From: Paracoccaceae bacterium
Lineage (GTDB): Bacteria; Pseudomonadota; Alphaproteobacteria; Rhodobacterales; Rhodobacteraceae
Assembly: GCA_014654775.1 (NCBI GenBank)
Contig: JACVZW010000019.1
Location: 25,045 to 89,044 of the forward strand
Reading direction: 5' to 3'
Length of the DNA: 64,000 nucleotides
The translations under genes were made by a program, and so were the position numbers. Numbering within the stretch: the first letter of the stretch is position 1; every line of letters starts with the position of its first letter. Shown one piece after another: positions 41,666-50,014 of the stretch. The notes under the pieces were generated by a model. It saw nothing but the letters and a program-made list of their open reading frames with translations, was not told the DNA's origin and ran no database searches.

Positions 41666-42376
41666 ATGGCCCGTTCGGCGCTGTGGCGCGAGATTGCGGC
41701 GGCCTTGGAGGCCGAGATCGGGAGGGGGCATTTCCCCCCCGGCGGACGGTTGCCGACGGAGGCAGAGCTTTCGGCGCGGTTCGGGGTGAACCGGCACACC
41801 GTGCGCCACGCGCTGGCCGATATGGCGGCGCGGGGATTGGTGCATGCGCGGCGCGGGGCGGGTGTCTTCGTCACTGGGCGGGCGGCGGATTATCCGCTCG
41901 GGCGGCGGGTCCGGTTTCATCAGGCGGTCACGGCGGCGGGGATGACGCCGTCACGCAAGCTGACACGGATCGAGACGCGGCCCGCCGATGCCGAGGAGGC
42001 TGCGCAGTTGCGGATCGGCCCCGGCGCGGCAGTGCATGTTGTGGAGGGGGTGTCGATGGCGGATGGCCAGCCCATAGCCTTGTTCCGGTCGATCTTTCCG
42101 GCAGAGCCTCTGCCCAACCTGCCCCGGGCTCTGGAGGAGACGGGGTCGGTCACGGCGGCGCTGGCAGCCTGCGGGGTGGCGGATTACACGCGCGACAGCA
42201 CGCGCATCACCGCCAAGGCGGCAAAGCCCGTGCAGGCGCTGGCCCTGCGCATCCGCGAGGGCGAGCCCGTGCTGCGCAGCGTGGCGGTGAATATCGATGG
42301 TGCGGGGCGGCCCGTCGAATATGGCATCACCTGGTTCGCCGGTGATCGCGTCACCTTGACGGTGGGCGCGGCATGA
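41666..42376 (+). CDS. phnF: phosphonate operon regulator PhnF (GntR/HutC family)
   Basis: A 236-residue repressor. The N-terminal winged helix is GntR-like (ALWREIAAALEAEIGRGHFPPGGRLPTEAELSARFGVNRHTVRHALADMAARGLVHARRGAG). The C-terminal UTRA effector domain includes TRIETRPADAEEAAQLRIGPGAAVHVVE and PVEYGITWFAGDRVTLTV. AGGAGGGG lies five bases before ATG 41666. It is divergent from phnG and upstream of a phnM-like gene, so it likely represses both. A much longer frame running in from 40898 is antisense to phnH/phnG and not real. Confidence 0.93.
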   Translation: MARSALWREIAAALEAEIGRGHFPPGGRLPTEAELSARFGVNRHTVRHALADMAARGLVHARRGAGVFVTGRAADYPLGRRVRFHQAVTAAGMTPSRKLTRIETRPADAEEAAQLRIGPGAAVHVVEGVSMADGQPIALFRSIFPAEPLPNLPRALEETGSVTAALAACGVADYTRDSTRITAKAAKPVQALALRIREGEPVLRSVAVNIDGAGRPVEYGITWFAGDRVTLTVGAA

Positions 42377-42440
42377 CCTGTCACACCGCCGTTGCAGGTG
42401 CAGGTTATCCACAGCCAATTGCAACCCGTGAGTGTTCCCC

Positions 42441-43625
42441 ATGCCATCCTTCCTGCCCGCGCTTTCCCTGATCGGTGCCGATGTCCTGACCGAGGATGGA
42501 TTCGCCCGCCGCCCCGTCGGGGTGGCGTTGGGGCAGGTCGTCGAGGCGGCGGGTCTGCCGCAAGTGGATCTGAGTGGCTACTGGCTGATGCCCGGGATCG
42601 TGGACCTGCATGGCGACGGGTTCGAACGGCAGGTTTTTCCGCGCCCGACGGCGCCCTTCCCTCTTCCTGCCGCGCTGGCCGCGACAGAGCGGGAAGCGGC
42701 GGCGAACGGTGTGACGACGGCCTTTCTGGCGCAGAGCTGGAGCTGGGAGGGTGGCTTTCGCGGTCCGGACCATGCAGAGGCCCTGATGGAGGCTGTGCTG
42801 TGGCACCGCGAGACGGCGGTGATCGATCTGCGGGTGCAGATCCGGGCCGAGACGCATCTGGTGGATGCGGCCCCGCGCCTGATCGCGGCGGTAGAGCGGT
42901 TCCGCGTGGGCTATGTGATCTTCAACGATCATCTGGAGGAAGGGTTCCAGATGCATCGCAGCAATCCGGACGGTTTTGCCCATTGGGCGCGCAAGGCGGG
43001 GCTGACGGAAGTGCAGCTTCTGACCCGGATGGAGGCGGCCCGGTCGCGGGCGCGGGATGTGCCGCGCGCGCTATGCCTGCTGGCCTCGGCCTTTGATCGG
43101 CTGGGCGTGACCTATGGCAGCCATGACGACCCTGATGCCGAAACGCGCGAGGTTTACCGTATGATCGGGGCGAAGGTGGCGGAGTTTCCGACCTCGCGCC
43201 GGGCGGCGGCGGCGGCCCGGGCGGCGGGCGATCCGGTGGTCATGGGCGCGCCCAATGTGGTGCGCGGCGGGTCGCAGGCGGGCAATATCGCGGCGGTCGA
43301 CCTGATCCGCGAGGGGCTGTGCGATGCGCTGGTGTCGGATTACCATATCCCGGCGCTGCCTTTGGCGGTCTGGGCGCTGGTTGATCAGGGGGTCTTGCCT
43401 CTGGCGGCGGCGTGGCGGCTGGTGTCGAGCGGCCCGGCCCGGGTGCTGGGCCTTGCCGATCGGGGCGAGGTGGCAGCCGGGTTGCGGGCCGATCTTGTCG
43501 CGGTGAACCACGAGACGCGGGCCATCGAACTGGTGCTGGCGGGGGGGCGCGTGGCGCATCTGTCCGGCGAGGCGGCGGCGCGTTTCGCCAGCGCGGCCAG
43601 CGCGGCGCGGATGGCGGCGGAATAG
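42441..43625 (+). CDS. PhnM-like amidohydrolase (second copy)
   Basis: A 394-residue PhnM-family amidohydrolase. The metal box reads VDLHGDGFERQVFPRP, so HGDG replaces the HTDN of canonical PhnM. YGSHDDPDAETREVYR and VMGAPNVVRGGSQAGN follow, as in the family. It shares the HGDx-FERQ box with the third copy at 50015-51268 and not with the first at 34050. Reaction probably analogous (removal of pyrophosphate from a ribosyl phosphonate triphosphate) but substrate may differ. Follows phnF by 64 bp; start ATG 42441, with a GTG nine bases earlier as an alternative. Confidence 0.85.
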   Translation: MPSFLPALSLIGADVLTEDGFARRPVGVALGQVVEAAGLPQVDLSGYWLMPGIVDLHGDGFERQVFPRPTAPFPLPAALAATEREAAANGVTTAFLAQSWSWEGGFRGPDHAEALMEAVLWHRETAVIDLRVQIRAETHLVDAAPRLIAAVERFRVGYVIFNDHLEEGFQMHRSNPDGFAHWARKAGLTEVQLLTRMEAARSRARDVPRALCLLASAFDRLGVTYGSHDDPDAETREVYRMIGAKVAEFPTSRRAAAAARAAGDPVVMGAPNVVRGGSQAGNIAAVDLIREGLCDALVSDYHIPALPLAVWALVDQGVLPLAAAWRLVSSGPARVLGLADRGEVAAGLRADLVAVNHETRAIELVLAGGRVAHLSGEAAARFASAASAARMAAE

Positions 43626-43626
43626 A

Positions 43627-44244
43627 TCAGCCGCCGTAGCGTTCGAGAAACTCTTCCGCCTTCAGGGTGCGGAAATCCGTCAGCGCGTCACGCAGGCGCC
43701 CGTGATCCCAATCCCACCACGCGAGCGCGAGTAGGCGGTCGATCACCTGCAGCGAAAAGCGGCTGCGGATGGGGGCGGCAGGGACGCCCGCCACGATGGC
43801 GAAGGGGGATACGTCGCGGGTCACGACGGCCCCGGAGGCCACGATGGCACCGATGCCGACCGTCACCTCGGGTTTGATGATCGCGCCATGGCCGATCCAG
43901 CAATCTGCGCCGAGCGTGGTGCGTCTGGCGGCCCGGGCGGCGAAGAAGCTGGGATCATCCTCTGCATCGTCCCAGTAATAGCTGGAGCGGTAGAGGAAAT
44001 GATGCTGGGCGGCGTGGGTGAAAGGATGGTCAGTCGGCCCGATCCGCGTCAGTGCCGCGATGTTGGAAAAGCGGCCGACGGTCGTGTTGGCGATGTCGGC
44101 CAGACGGTCGCAATAAGCGTAATCCTCGAAGGTCGTGTTCTGCAGCCGCGCGCCTTGGCCTATTTCGACATAGGCGCCGAAGTTGCAGTTTACGATCTGG
44201 CAGTCGGGATGCACGAAGGGTGCATCAGGGGAAAGCTTTGGCAT
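43627..44244 (-). CDS. phosphonate metabolism hexapeptide-repeat transferase
   Basis: A 205-residue left-handed beta-helix acyltransferase of the xenobiotic/chloramphenicol acetyltransferase type found in phn clusters. Hexapeptide turns: IVNCNFGAYVEIGQGARLQN ... CDRLADIANTTVGRFSNIAA ... TTLGADCWIGHGAIIKPEVTVGIGAIVASGAVV. The catalytic His is likely in GPTDHPFTHAAQHHFLYR. It may acetylate an aminoalkylphosphonate, replacing PhnO, which is of a different fold; substrate not proven. Last gene of the phnCDEE operon, 7 bp after the second phnE. Confidence 0.85.
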   Translation of the reverse strand: MPKLSPDAPFVHPDCQIVNCNFGAYVEIGQGARLQNTTFEDYAYCDRLADIANTTVGRFSNIAALTRIGPTDHPFTHAAQHHFLYRSSYYWDDAEDDPSFFAARAARRTTLGADCWIGHGAIIKPEVTVGIGAIVASGAVVTRDVSPFAIVAGVPAAPIRSRFSLQVIDRLLALAWWDWDHGRLRDALTDFRTLKAEEFLERYGG

Positions 44245-44251
44245 GATCTCG

Positions 44252-45577
44252 TCATTCGCCCTTGATCAGCTTGCGCCGCAGCCAGCCTGAGAAGCTGTCC
44301 ATCGCCATGACCATCAGGATGATGAGGACCATGTAATAGGCGACTTCCTCCCAGTCCTTCTGGGTGATGATCGCCTGCGTCAGCAGCAGGCCGATGCCGC
44401 CGCCGACGATAGCGCCGATGATGGTTGCGCTGCGGGTGTTTGACTCGAGATAGTAGAGCACCTGCGCAAGGATCACGGGCATGAGTTGCGGCATGACGCC
44501 AAAGCGGGCGCGCTGCGTGGCATTCGCCCCGGTGGAGCGGATACCTTCGACCTGCTTTTCGTCGATGTTTTCCAGCGCTTCGGAGAAAGTCTTACCGAAG
44601 CTGCCCGCATCGGTGATGGCGATGGCGATGGCCCCGGTCATCGGCCCCGGCCCGAAGGCGCGCGACAGGATAATCGTCCAGATCAGCCCATCCACGCCGC
44701 GGACGAAGTCGAAGATGCGGCGGATGGTGCCGCGGAAGATGCCCAGCGGCATGAAATTGCGCGCGGCGATGAAGGAGAGCGGAAGGGCCACGATGGCGGC
44801 GGCGAAGGTGCCGAGGAAGGCCATCAGCATCGTCTCGAAGATCGCCCAAGCCACATCGCCATGCCGCCACATGCGGTTGGTCCAGAATTCGCTGACCATG
44901 TAGCCGATGTTGGACCGGGCGGCGTCTACCCGTTCGCCAACCGTGGCGAGGGTGACGAGTTCGGCGAAGGACTTGCCGTAGAAGGGGCTGTCGAGGGTGA
45001 AGAACCACAGCTCCCACCCCGGCTGATACTTGAAGGTTTCCACCTTGGAGCGGGAATAGCTGAACCGTCCGGCATCGGTCGTGACCCCGATGCGGTTCTG
45101 CGACACGCTGATCCAGTCGGGGATGGGTTCCGGCGCGGTCATCACCGGGCGACCGCCTTCGGAGCGGATGTCGATCAGGCCGTAGCCCGGAACAATATAG
45201 CGCGCGCCCGCATCGTCATAGGTGACGACATGGCCATCGCCGAGATCGATGGTCGTCACGCCATCGGCGATGGTAACCCAGTCGGGCAGCATGCCTTCGG
45301 GATAGGTCCCCTTGCCTTCGCCTTCGATGGCGACGGTGACATCGCCCGAGCGGTTGTCGCGCGTCACATGCGTCTTGTGCGACCAGAAGTCGGACAGAAG
45401 GATCGCGGCATTGTCAAAGCGGGCGCGCTGGACGAGGTTTGCGATGTCGAAGCTGATGGCGGCATAGATCAGATAGGCGATGATCGCAGCGGGAACGGCC
45501 AGGGCGGTGCGGCGCTTGCGGCGCATGCTCTGCAGGATGGACGGGGCGAGCGCCGGATCGGTCATGGTCATCGACAT
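44252..45577 (-). CDS. phnE: phosphonate ABC transporter permease PhnE, long form
   Basis: A 441-residue inner-membrane permease. The first helix (~24-46) is followed by a ~150-residue periplasmic insert with mixed strands (NRSGDVTVAIEGEGKGTYPEG; DLGDGHVVTYDDAG; ITVSQNRIGVTTD-like segment). The C-terminal ~250 residues are the usual PhnE core with the EAA loop (NIDEKQVEGIRSTGANATQRARFGVMPQLMPV). The insert is absent from the other two permeases here. Second of two phnE genes in the operon. Confidence 0.9.
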   Translation of the reverse strand: MSMTMTDPALAPSILQSMRRKRRTALAVPAAIIAYLIYAAISFDIANLVQRARFDNAAILLSDFWSHKTHVTRDNRSGDVTVAIEGEGKGTYPEGMLPDWVTIADGVTTIDLGDGHVVTYDDAGARYIVPGYGLIDIRSEGGRPVMTAPEPIPDWISVSQNRIGVTTDAGRFSYSRSKVETFKYQPGWELWFFTLDSPFYGKSFAELVTLATVGERVDAARSNIGYMVSEFWTNRMWRHGDVAWAIFETMLMAFLGTFAAAIVALPLSFIAARNFMPLGIFRGTIRRIFDFVRGVDGLIWTIILSRAFGPGPMTGAIAIAITDAGSFGKTFSEALENIDEKQVEGIRSTGANATQRARFGVMPQLMPVILAQVLYYLESNTRSATIIGAIVGGGIGLLLTQAIITQKDWEEVAYYMVLIILMVMAMDSFSGWLRRKLIKGE

Positions 45578-45580
45578 GGG

Positions 45581-46459
45581 TCAGTGCCCCTTTACCAGCT
45601 TGTGGCGGAAGTGGTCGGAAATCTGGTCGATCACCACGATGGTGACGAAGAGGAGAAGGAAGATCGCCACGACCTGATCGTAGCGGCCCTGTCCCCATTG
45701 CATCGCGACCTTGAGGTCGGCACCGATGCCGCCTTCACCGACGAAGCCGAGGATGGCGCTGGCGCGGATGTTGATCTCGAACCGGAGGAGGGCGTAGGAG
45801 AGCCAGTTGGGCGCGACCTGCGGGATGACGCCCAACCACATCCGCTGCGACCATGTCGCTCCGACAGAGGCGAGCCCTTCGACCGGCTTCATATCGGCGT
45901 TTTCGGCCACTTCGGAGAAGAGCTTGCCCAGCGCCCCTCCGGTGTGCAGGGCGATCGCGATGACGGCGGGCACCGGGCCGCCGCCGAGGATGTAGATGAG
46001 GACCAGCGCAATCACGATTTCCGGAATGGCGCGAAGGCCGTCCATTGTCCGGCGGAAGACCGGGATGAGGCGGGGCCAGCGGGCGAGGCCGCGTGTGGCC
46101 AGAAGCGAGAGGGCCATCGCGGCGAGCGCGCCGATCAAGGTGGCAACGGCGGCGATGTTGATGGTTTCGATGAGGGCAGGGAAATGTTCCCACGCGTAAC
46201 CGGCGATATTGGCGCGGTTCGTCCAAGCTTCGGTCAGAACCTCGGCCGGGAAGTCGATGACTTGCGGCAGGCCCGACCAGAAATCACCGGCATTGCGTTC
46301 TTCGGACAGCATCCATCCGGCGGCGGTGAGGGCGATGAAGAAGACAAGCAGGATGCCGCCATACATGCGCTTGCGGCGGACCATCTCTAGATAACGGGTG
46401 TTTGAAACGGAAAGATCGGGACGTTTTCCCGGTTCCGGCCCGAATGCGATATCTACCAT
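45581..46459 (-). CDS. phnE: phosphonate ABC transporter permease PhnE
   Basis: A 292-residue permease with about six membrane helices. The EAA loop, which contacts the ATPase, is NADMKPVEGLASVGATWSQRMWLGVIPQVAP. Starts at ATG 46459; GGGGGCC lies just upstream. Three bases separate its stop from the next phnE start, so both permeases likely form a heterodimer with PhnC. Confidence 0.92.
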   Translation of the reverse strand: MVDIAFGPEPGKRPDLSVSNTRYLEMVRRKRMYGGILLVFFIALTAAGWMLSEERNAGDFWSGLPQVIDFPAEVLTEAWTNRANIAGYAWEHFPALIETINIAAVATLIGALAAMALSLLATRGLARWPRLIPVFRRTMDGLRAIPEIVIALVLIYILGGGPVPAVIAIALHTGGALGKLFSEVAENADMKPVEGLASVGATWSQRMWLGVIPQVAPNWLSYALLRFEINIRASAILGFVGEGGIGADLKVAMQWGQGRYDQVVAIFLLLFVTIVVIDQISDHFRHKLVKGH

Positions 46460-46470
46460 ATGGCCCCCAG

Positions 46471-46504
46471 AAAAAGGGCCGGGCCGCCCGATGGGCAGCC
46501 CGGC
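46471..46504 (-). terminator. attenuator-like hairpin between phnD and phnE
   Basis: On the minus strand GCCGGGCTGCCC, loop ATC, GGGCGGCCCGGC with one wobble, then CC and TTTTT. It has all features of an intrinsic terminator and lies 16 bp after the phnD stop. Partial termination would give more binding protein than permease. Confidence 0.85.
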
Positions 46505-46520
46505 TTTGCGGTGTAAAGGC

Positions 46521-47417
46521 TTACATGCCTTCCTGAAGCTTGCGCGCGGCGAGCACGCCTTCATAGGCGGAGAGATCGACCGGGACGAAGTCCTTGGCAT
46601 CGCCAGCGGCGACGTTGTAGGCGCATTCCGGATCGGTTTCCCACAGGTCGGCGGTGAGCGTGGTGACCTTGTCCTTCACGTCCTGCGGCAGGGCGGAACG
46701 GATGACCATCGGGCCTTCCGGGATCATCTTGGAGCGCCAGATCTCCACGAGGTTGTTCATGTCGACGAGGCCCGCATCGGCGGCGCGGCGGAAGGCGCCC
46801 GAGTTGTAGCCGTCTTCCCAGTTGCCCAGACCGTCGGCCCAAGACACGGCGGCGTCGAAATCGCCGTTGTGGACGCCGACGATGGACTGTTCATGGCCGC
46901 CCGACATCTTCACTTCGGCGAAGTACTCTTCAAGCTTGCCATAGGTTGCGATCAGTTCGGCGCCGGGCACCAGATAGCCCGAGGTGGAGTTCGGGTCGGC
47001 AAAGGCGAAGACCTTGCCCTTGGCATCTTCGATCGACTTGATGCCCGAGTCAGCGCGGGCGAAACCGATGGAGTAGTAGCCGGTCGAGCCGTCGACGTTC
47101 TGCTTGGTCAGCTTCAGTTCCACGGCATTCGGGTCGGTCAGGTGGATCTTGGCGAAGGCCGAGGCGCCGAGCCAGGCGTAGTCGAGCGTGCCGCCGAGCA
47201 GGCCCTGAATCACGCCGTCATAGTCTGCCGGGGCGAAGAGCTTGACCGGAACACCGAGCGCCTCTTCGATCTTGGCGCGGAAGCATTCCTGGTTCGTCAG
47301 ACGGTCCTGGGCGTTTTCGCCGCCGAGGATACCGATGTTGAATTCGGTGATCTCTTGCGCCTGCACGGCGCCGGCAAGGGTGGTGGTGGCTGCAAGGATG
47401 GCAAGCAGGTTTTTCAT
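46521..47417 (-). CDS. phnD: phosphonate ABC transporter substrate-binding protein PhnD
   Basis: A 298-residue periplasmic protein. Signal peptide residues ~1-20 (LLAILAATTTLAGAVQA), then ITEFNIGILGGENAQDRLTNQ, typical of PhnD. The central ADPNSTSGYLVPG is the family's phosphonate-binding loop. Follows phnC by 47 bp and is succeeded by an attenuator hairpin. Confidence 0.94.
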   Translation of the reverse strand: MKNLLAILAATTTLAGAVQAQEITEFNIGILGGENAQDRLTNQECFRAKIEEALGVPVKLFAPADYDGVIQGLLGGTLDYAWLGASAFAKIHLTDPNAVELKLTKQNVDGSTGYYSIGFARADSGIKSIEDAKGKVFAFADPNSTSGYLVPGAELIATYGKLEEYFAEVKMSGGHEQSIVGVHNGDFDAAVSWADGLGNWEDGYNSGAFRRAADAGLVDMNNLVEIWRSKMIPEGPMVIRSALPQDVKDKVTTLTADLWETDPECAYNVAAGDAKDFVPVDLSAYEGVLAARKLQEGM

Positions 47418-47464
47418 CGGAACGCTCCGTTGAGGGAAGCCCCGGGAATCGGGGCGGTTGGAAA

Positions 47465-48289
47465 TCAGTTCAGCATTGCAAGGGCATAGGCGTCGTCGCC
47501 CTGCCGTCCGAGCCCTTCGATCGAGGTCGAGGTCGCGGATTCGTTGAAGCTTGCATCCGCACCGTAGATGTCGCGTGCGACCCCGGTGGTGAGCTGGTCA
47601 GGACTGCCGTCGAAGACCACACGCCCATCACGCATGCCGATGACGCGGTCGCAGTAGCGGCGCGCGGTGTCGAGGGTGTGGAGGTTGGCGATGACGAGGC
47701 GGCGGTCTTCGTCGTGGATGCGGCGGAGGGTGTCCATCACGAGCTGCGCGTTCATCGGGTCGAGGCTGGCGATGGGTTCATCGGCAAGGATGATCTTGGG
47801 GTCCTGCATCAGGGCGCGGGCGATGGCGACGCGCTGCTGTTGGCCGCCGGAGAGGGCCTCAGCCCGCTTGGCGGCCTGTTCGGCGATGCCCAGACGATCG
47901 AGGATGGCCAGCGCCTTCAGCGTGTCGTCATCGGGCCAGAAACCGAACATCGTGGAGAGCGTGCCGCGACGGGCCAGCGTGCCGTGCAGGACGTTGGAGA
48001 CGACATCGGCGCGGGGCACGAGGTTGAACTGCTGGAAGATCATGGCGCACTGGCCCTGCCAGTCGCGCATGGATTTTCCCTGCAGGGACAGGATGTTGCG
48101 GCCTTCGAAGAGAAGCTCGCCGGAGGTGGCTTCGGTGAGGCGGTTCATCATCCGCAGGAAGGTGGATTTGCCCGCACCGGAGCGCCCGATGATGCCGATG
48201 AAAGCCGGTTTCTCGACCGCGAAGCTGACTTGGTCGACGGCGGCCTTCTGGCCGAACATCCGGGTCACCTGGCGGGCTTCGAGCAGCAT
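47465..48289 (-). CDS. phnC: phosphonate ABC transporter ATP-binding protein PhnC
   Basis: A 274-residue ATPase. Walker [17 protein letters not shown]; signature: [17 protein letters not shown]; Walker [15 protein letters not shown]; switch His in NLHTLDTA. First gene of the phnC-D-E-E-transferase operon, with a Pho-box-like site about 70 bp upstream. Confidence 0.94.
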   Translation of the reverse strand: MLLEARQVTRMFGQKAAVDQVSFAVEKPAFIGIIGRSGAGKSTFLRMMNRLTEATSGELLFEGRNILSLQGKSMRDWQGQCAMIFQQFNLVPRADVVSNVLHGTLARRGTLSTMFGFWPDDDTLKALAILDRLGIAEQAAKRAEALSGGQQQRVAIARALMQDPKIILADEPIASLDPMNAQLVMDTLRRIHDEDRRLVIANLHTLDTARRYCDRVIGMRDGRVVFDGSPDQLTTGVARDIYGADASFNESATSTSIEGLGRQGDDAYALAMLN

Positions 48290-48357
48290 CTGTCAGTCCC
48301 CTTGTCACTGGTTGCGGCGGGGATATCGGGGGGAGGTGACGGATTGGCTTCAGTTTC

Positions 48358-48375
48358 ATGAAAGTTTTCCAACAG
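48358..48375 (-). promoter_or_regulatory. Pho-box-like site upstream of phnC
   Basis: On the minus strand CTGTTGG-AAAA-CTTTCAT, two 7-bp units 11 bp apart like CTGTCAT-N4-CTGTCAT (4 of 7 and 6 of 7 matches). Located 69-86 bp before the phnC start codon, a usual distance for PhoB. Confidence 0.5.
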
Positions 48376-48420
48376 CCCTAAAAAGCGAGGCGGGCGCTGG
48401 GTTTACGGGGCGAGAGGGGG

Positions 48421-48500
48421 GAAAACGGCTGTGCCCTGTGTTGTGCCGCAACCTGTGCAGCAAACTGTGGCCACGCACGGGGGTGTCGCGGATCGTTAAG
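48421..48500 (+). repeat. ~80-bp dispersed repeat, copy B
   Basis: Counterpart of 1857-1940: GAAAACGGCTGTGCCCTG, GTTGTGCCGC, TGTGCAGCAAACTGTGG, CACGCA and GGGGGTGT in the same order and orientation. About 195 bp downstream lies the first GTATTTGGGCC of the tandem array, matching the arrangement at the other locus. Confidence 0.7.
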
Positions 48501-48557
48501 GTTAACGCAGGTTAGGGATCGAATCGGGGATCTGTGCTGGTGCGACTCGCGCAGGGG

Positions 48558-49005
48558 GCAGGTTTGCGGGTGATGATCCCGCAGGTGGCGCGGGGTGGAG
48601 AGGGTTCAGGTGCGTATTTGGGCCAAGGTGAACGAGCGGGCCTTGGTTGGGGGGGCCGTGGATGGCAGGGCGCGGGCGGCAGGTTTGCGGGTGAGGGCCC
48701 CGGCGGTGGCGCGGGGTGGAGAGGGTTCAGGTGCGTATTTGGGCCAAGGTGAACGAGCGGGCCTTGGTTGGGGGGGCCGTGGATGGCAGGGCGCGGGCGG
48801 CAGGTTTGCGGGTGAGGGCCCCGGCGGTGGCGCGGGGTGGAGAGGGTTCAGGTGAGTATTTGGGCCAAGGTGAACGAGCGGGCCTTGGTTGGGGGGGCGG
48901 ATGGCGCTGCGCGGGGCGCAGGTTTACGGGTGAGGACCCCCGGAGGTGGCGCGGGGTGGAGAGGGTGCAGGTGAGTATTCGGGCCAAGGTGAAGGGACGT
49001 GCGGC
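48558..49005 (+). repeat. four-copy ~121-bp tandem array carrying the GTATTTGGGCC element
   Basis: Units begin with GCAGGTTTGCGGGTGA (or TTTACGG) at 48558, 48679, 48800 and 48918, giving periods of 121, 121 and 118. Each contains GGTGGCGCGGGGTGGAGAGG and then a GTATTTGGGCCAAGGTGAA element at 48614, 48735, 48856 and 48975 (the last with TTCGGGCC). The first copies use TGCGTATTT and the later ones TGAGTATTT, so the array has diverged from one end. Length and copy number could vary between strains. Confidence 0.9.
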
Positions 49006-49084
49006 GTCTTGACGTCGTCAAGGCCGCAGTCGCCTTCGTCATGGGAGGCCGGGGCAGGGTCGCCGCAAGGGGCGCGTGACGGAC

Positions 49085-49987
49085 TTACCAGCGGATATGG
49101 GCGGGCCAGTTGAAGACTTCGTCCGGGTCGGGCAGGGCGGACCCGGCGAGGGCCATGGTGCGCTGGCGCAGGGTGGTGGCGATGGCGTTGCGGTCAAGCG
49201 GGGCGAGTTCCTCGGCCGTGATCGGGCTGCCCACGCGAATGTCCACGGGCAGGCCCATGCGGCGGCGGGTTTCAAAGAAGATCAGCGCCAAGCGCAGGGC
49301 ATAGGAGCTGTGACTGGCGATCTGGAAGAGGCGCGAGTTCTGGCCGGGAAAATGCAGTGGAAGCGTCGTCACCCCGGGCGTGGTGGCGAGGCGGCCCACG
49401 AAAGGGTGCCACGGGCTGTCGACCGCGTGGCCCTTCACCGGATGGTTGGCGGTGGCGATGCCGCCTGCCGGGAAGATTGCCACGACTTTGCCAGCCGCCA
49501 AGAGCGCGGTCGCGCGGCGGCGGGTTTCGCTGGTCAGGCGGCGCGCCTCGGGCGTGCCGGAGAAATCGACGGGCAGGAGATGGGGGTCCACCTCGGGCAC
49601 GCGGCAGAGAAGGCTGTTCGTGAGGATGTGGACATTGCCGCGCAACTCCATCCCCAGACGGCCCAAGGAGAGACCATCAACGATGCCGAAGGGGTGGTTG
49701 GCGATGAGCAGCAGCCCACCCTCGCGCGGGACGGCGTCGAGGTTTTCGGCCCCTCGGATGCGCGGGCGGATGTCGAGCAGGCGCAGCGCGGCCTCGAACA
49801 CCGATTCACCGGGGCGTTTTCCGTGCGAGGCCCAGTCGAGATAGAGCCGCTGCAGCCGCGCGCGCCCCGAGGCGCGTTCAATCGCGCGGATCGCCGTGCG
49901 GCGGAAGAGCGGCTGGTCGGGGTGGGAATAGGTGAAGGCGACGGTTTGCGGGGCGGGTGCTTCTTCGGGGAGGAAGTCGGTATACAT
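49085..49987 (-). CDS. lysophospholipid acyltransferase family protein
   Basis: A 300-residue PlsC-type acyltransferase. The H-x4-D catalytic motif is LIANHPFGIVDGLS, followed by VVAIFPAGGIATA, the conserved PxG block. A helical N-terminal part precedes. It resembles hemolysin-like acyltransferases that make ornithine or other phosphorus-free lipids rather than classic PlsC, though the substrate is not proven. It is the last gene of the second phosphonate transport operon, 27 bp after the third PhnM-like gene, which suggests a role in lipid remodelling under phosphate limitation (inference). Confidence 0.82.
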   Translation of the reverse strand: MYTDFLPEEAPAPQTVAFTYSHPDQPLFRRTAIRAIERASGRARLQRLYLDWASHGKRPGESVFEAALRLLDIRPRIRGAENLDAVPREGGLLLIANHPFGIVDGLSLGRLGMELRGNVHILTNSLLCRVPEVDPHLLPVDFSGTPEARRLTSETRRRATALLAAGKVVAIFPAGGIATANHPVKGHAVDSPWHPFVGRLATTPGVTTLPLHFPGQNSRLFQIASHSSYALRLALIFFETRRRMGLPVDIRVGSPITAEELAPLDRNAIATTLRQRTMALAGSALPDPDEVFNWPAHIRW

Positions 49988-50014
49988 GGCCGGGCCTTTG
50001 TCGCTGGAATGGGG

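Larger units (their letters stand above)
48290..49084. other. 795-bp intergenic repeat region
   Basis: No gene is supported between phnC and the acyltransferase. The region holds the phnC promoter area, dispersed repeat copy B (48421-48500) and the four-copy tandem array (48558-49005). Open frames over the array shift with the 121-bp period, which is not a multiple of three, and have no family signature. Confidence 0.65.

Noticed and set aside
40898..42376. A 492-residue PhnF fusion running from 40898.
   Set aside because: The first 256 codons are antisense to phnH and phnG; a strong ribosome site and a normal GntR N-terminus occur at 41666.
44486..46390. 634-codon plus-strand frame opposite the phnE genes.
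   Set aside because: Asp/Gly/His-rich antisense shadow typical of high-GC DNA; the minus-strand permeases are well supported.
48558..49005. CRISPR array.
   Set aside because: Units are about 120 bp and repeated almost in full, with no short repeat/unique spacer pattern and no cas genes.
48534..49012. Open frames over the tandem array, which translate into repeated Arg/Gly-rich proteins.
   Set aside because: The 121-bp period shifts frame each unit, the frames have no recognisable domain, and the same DNA element is intergenic everywhere else.
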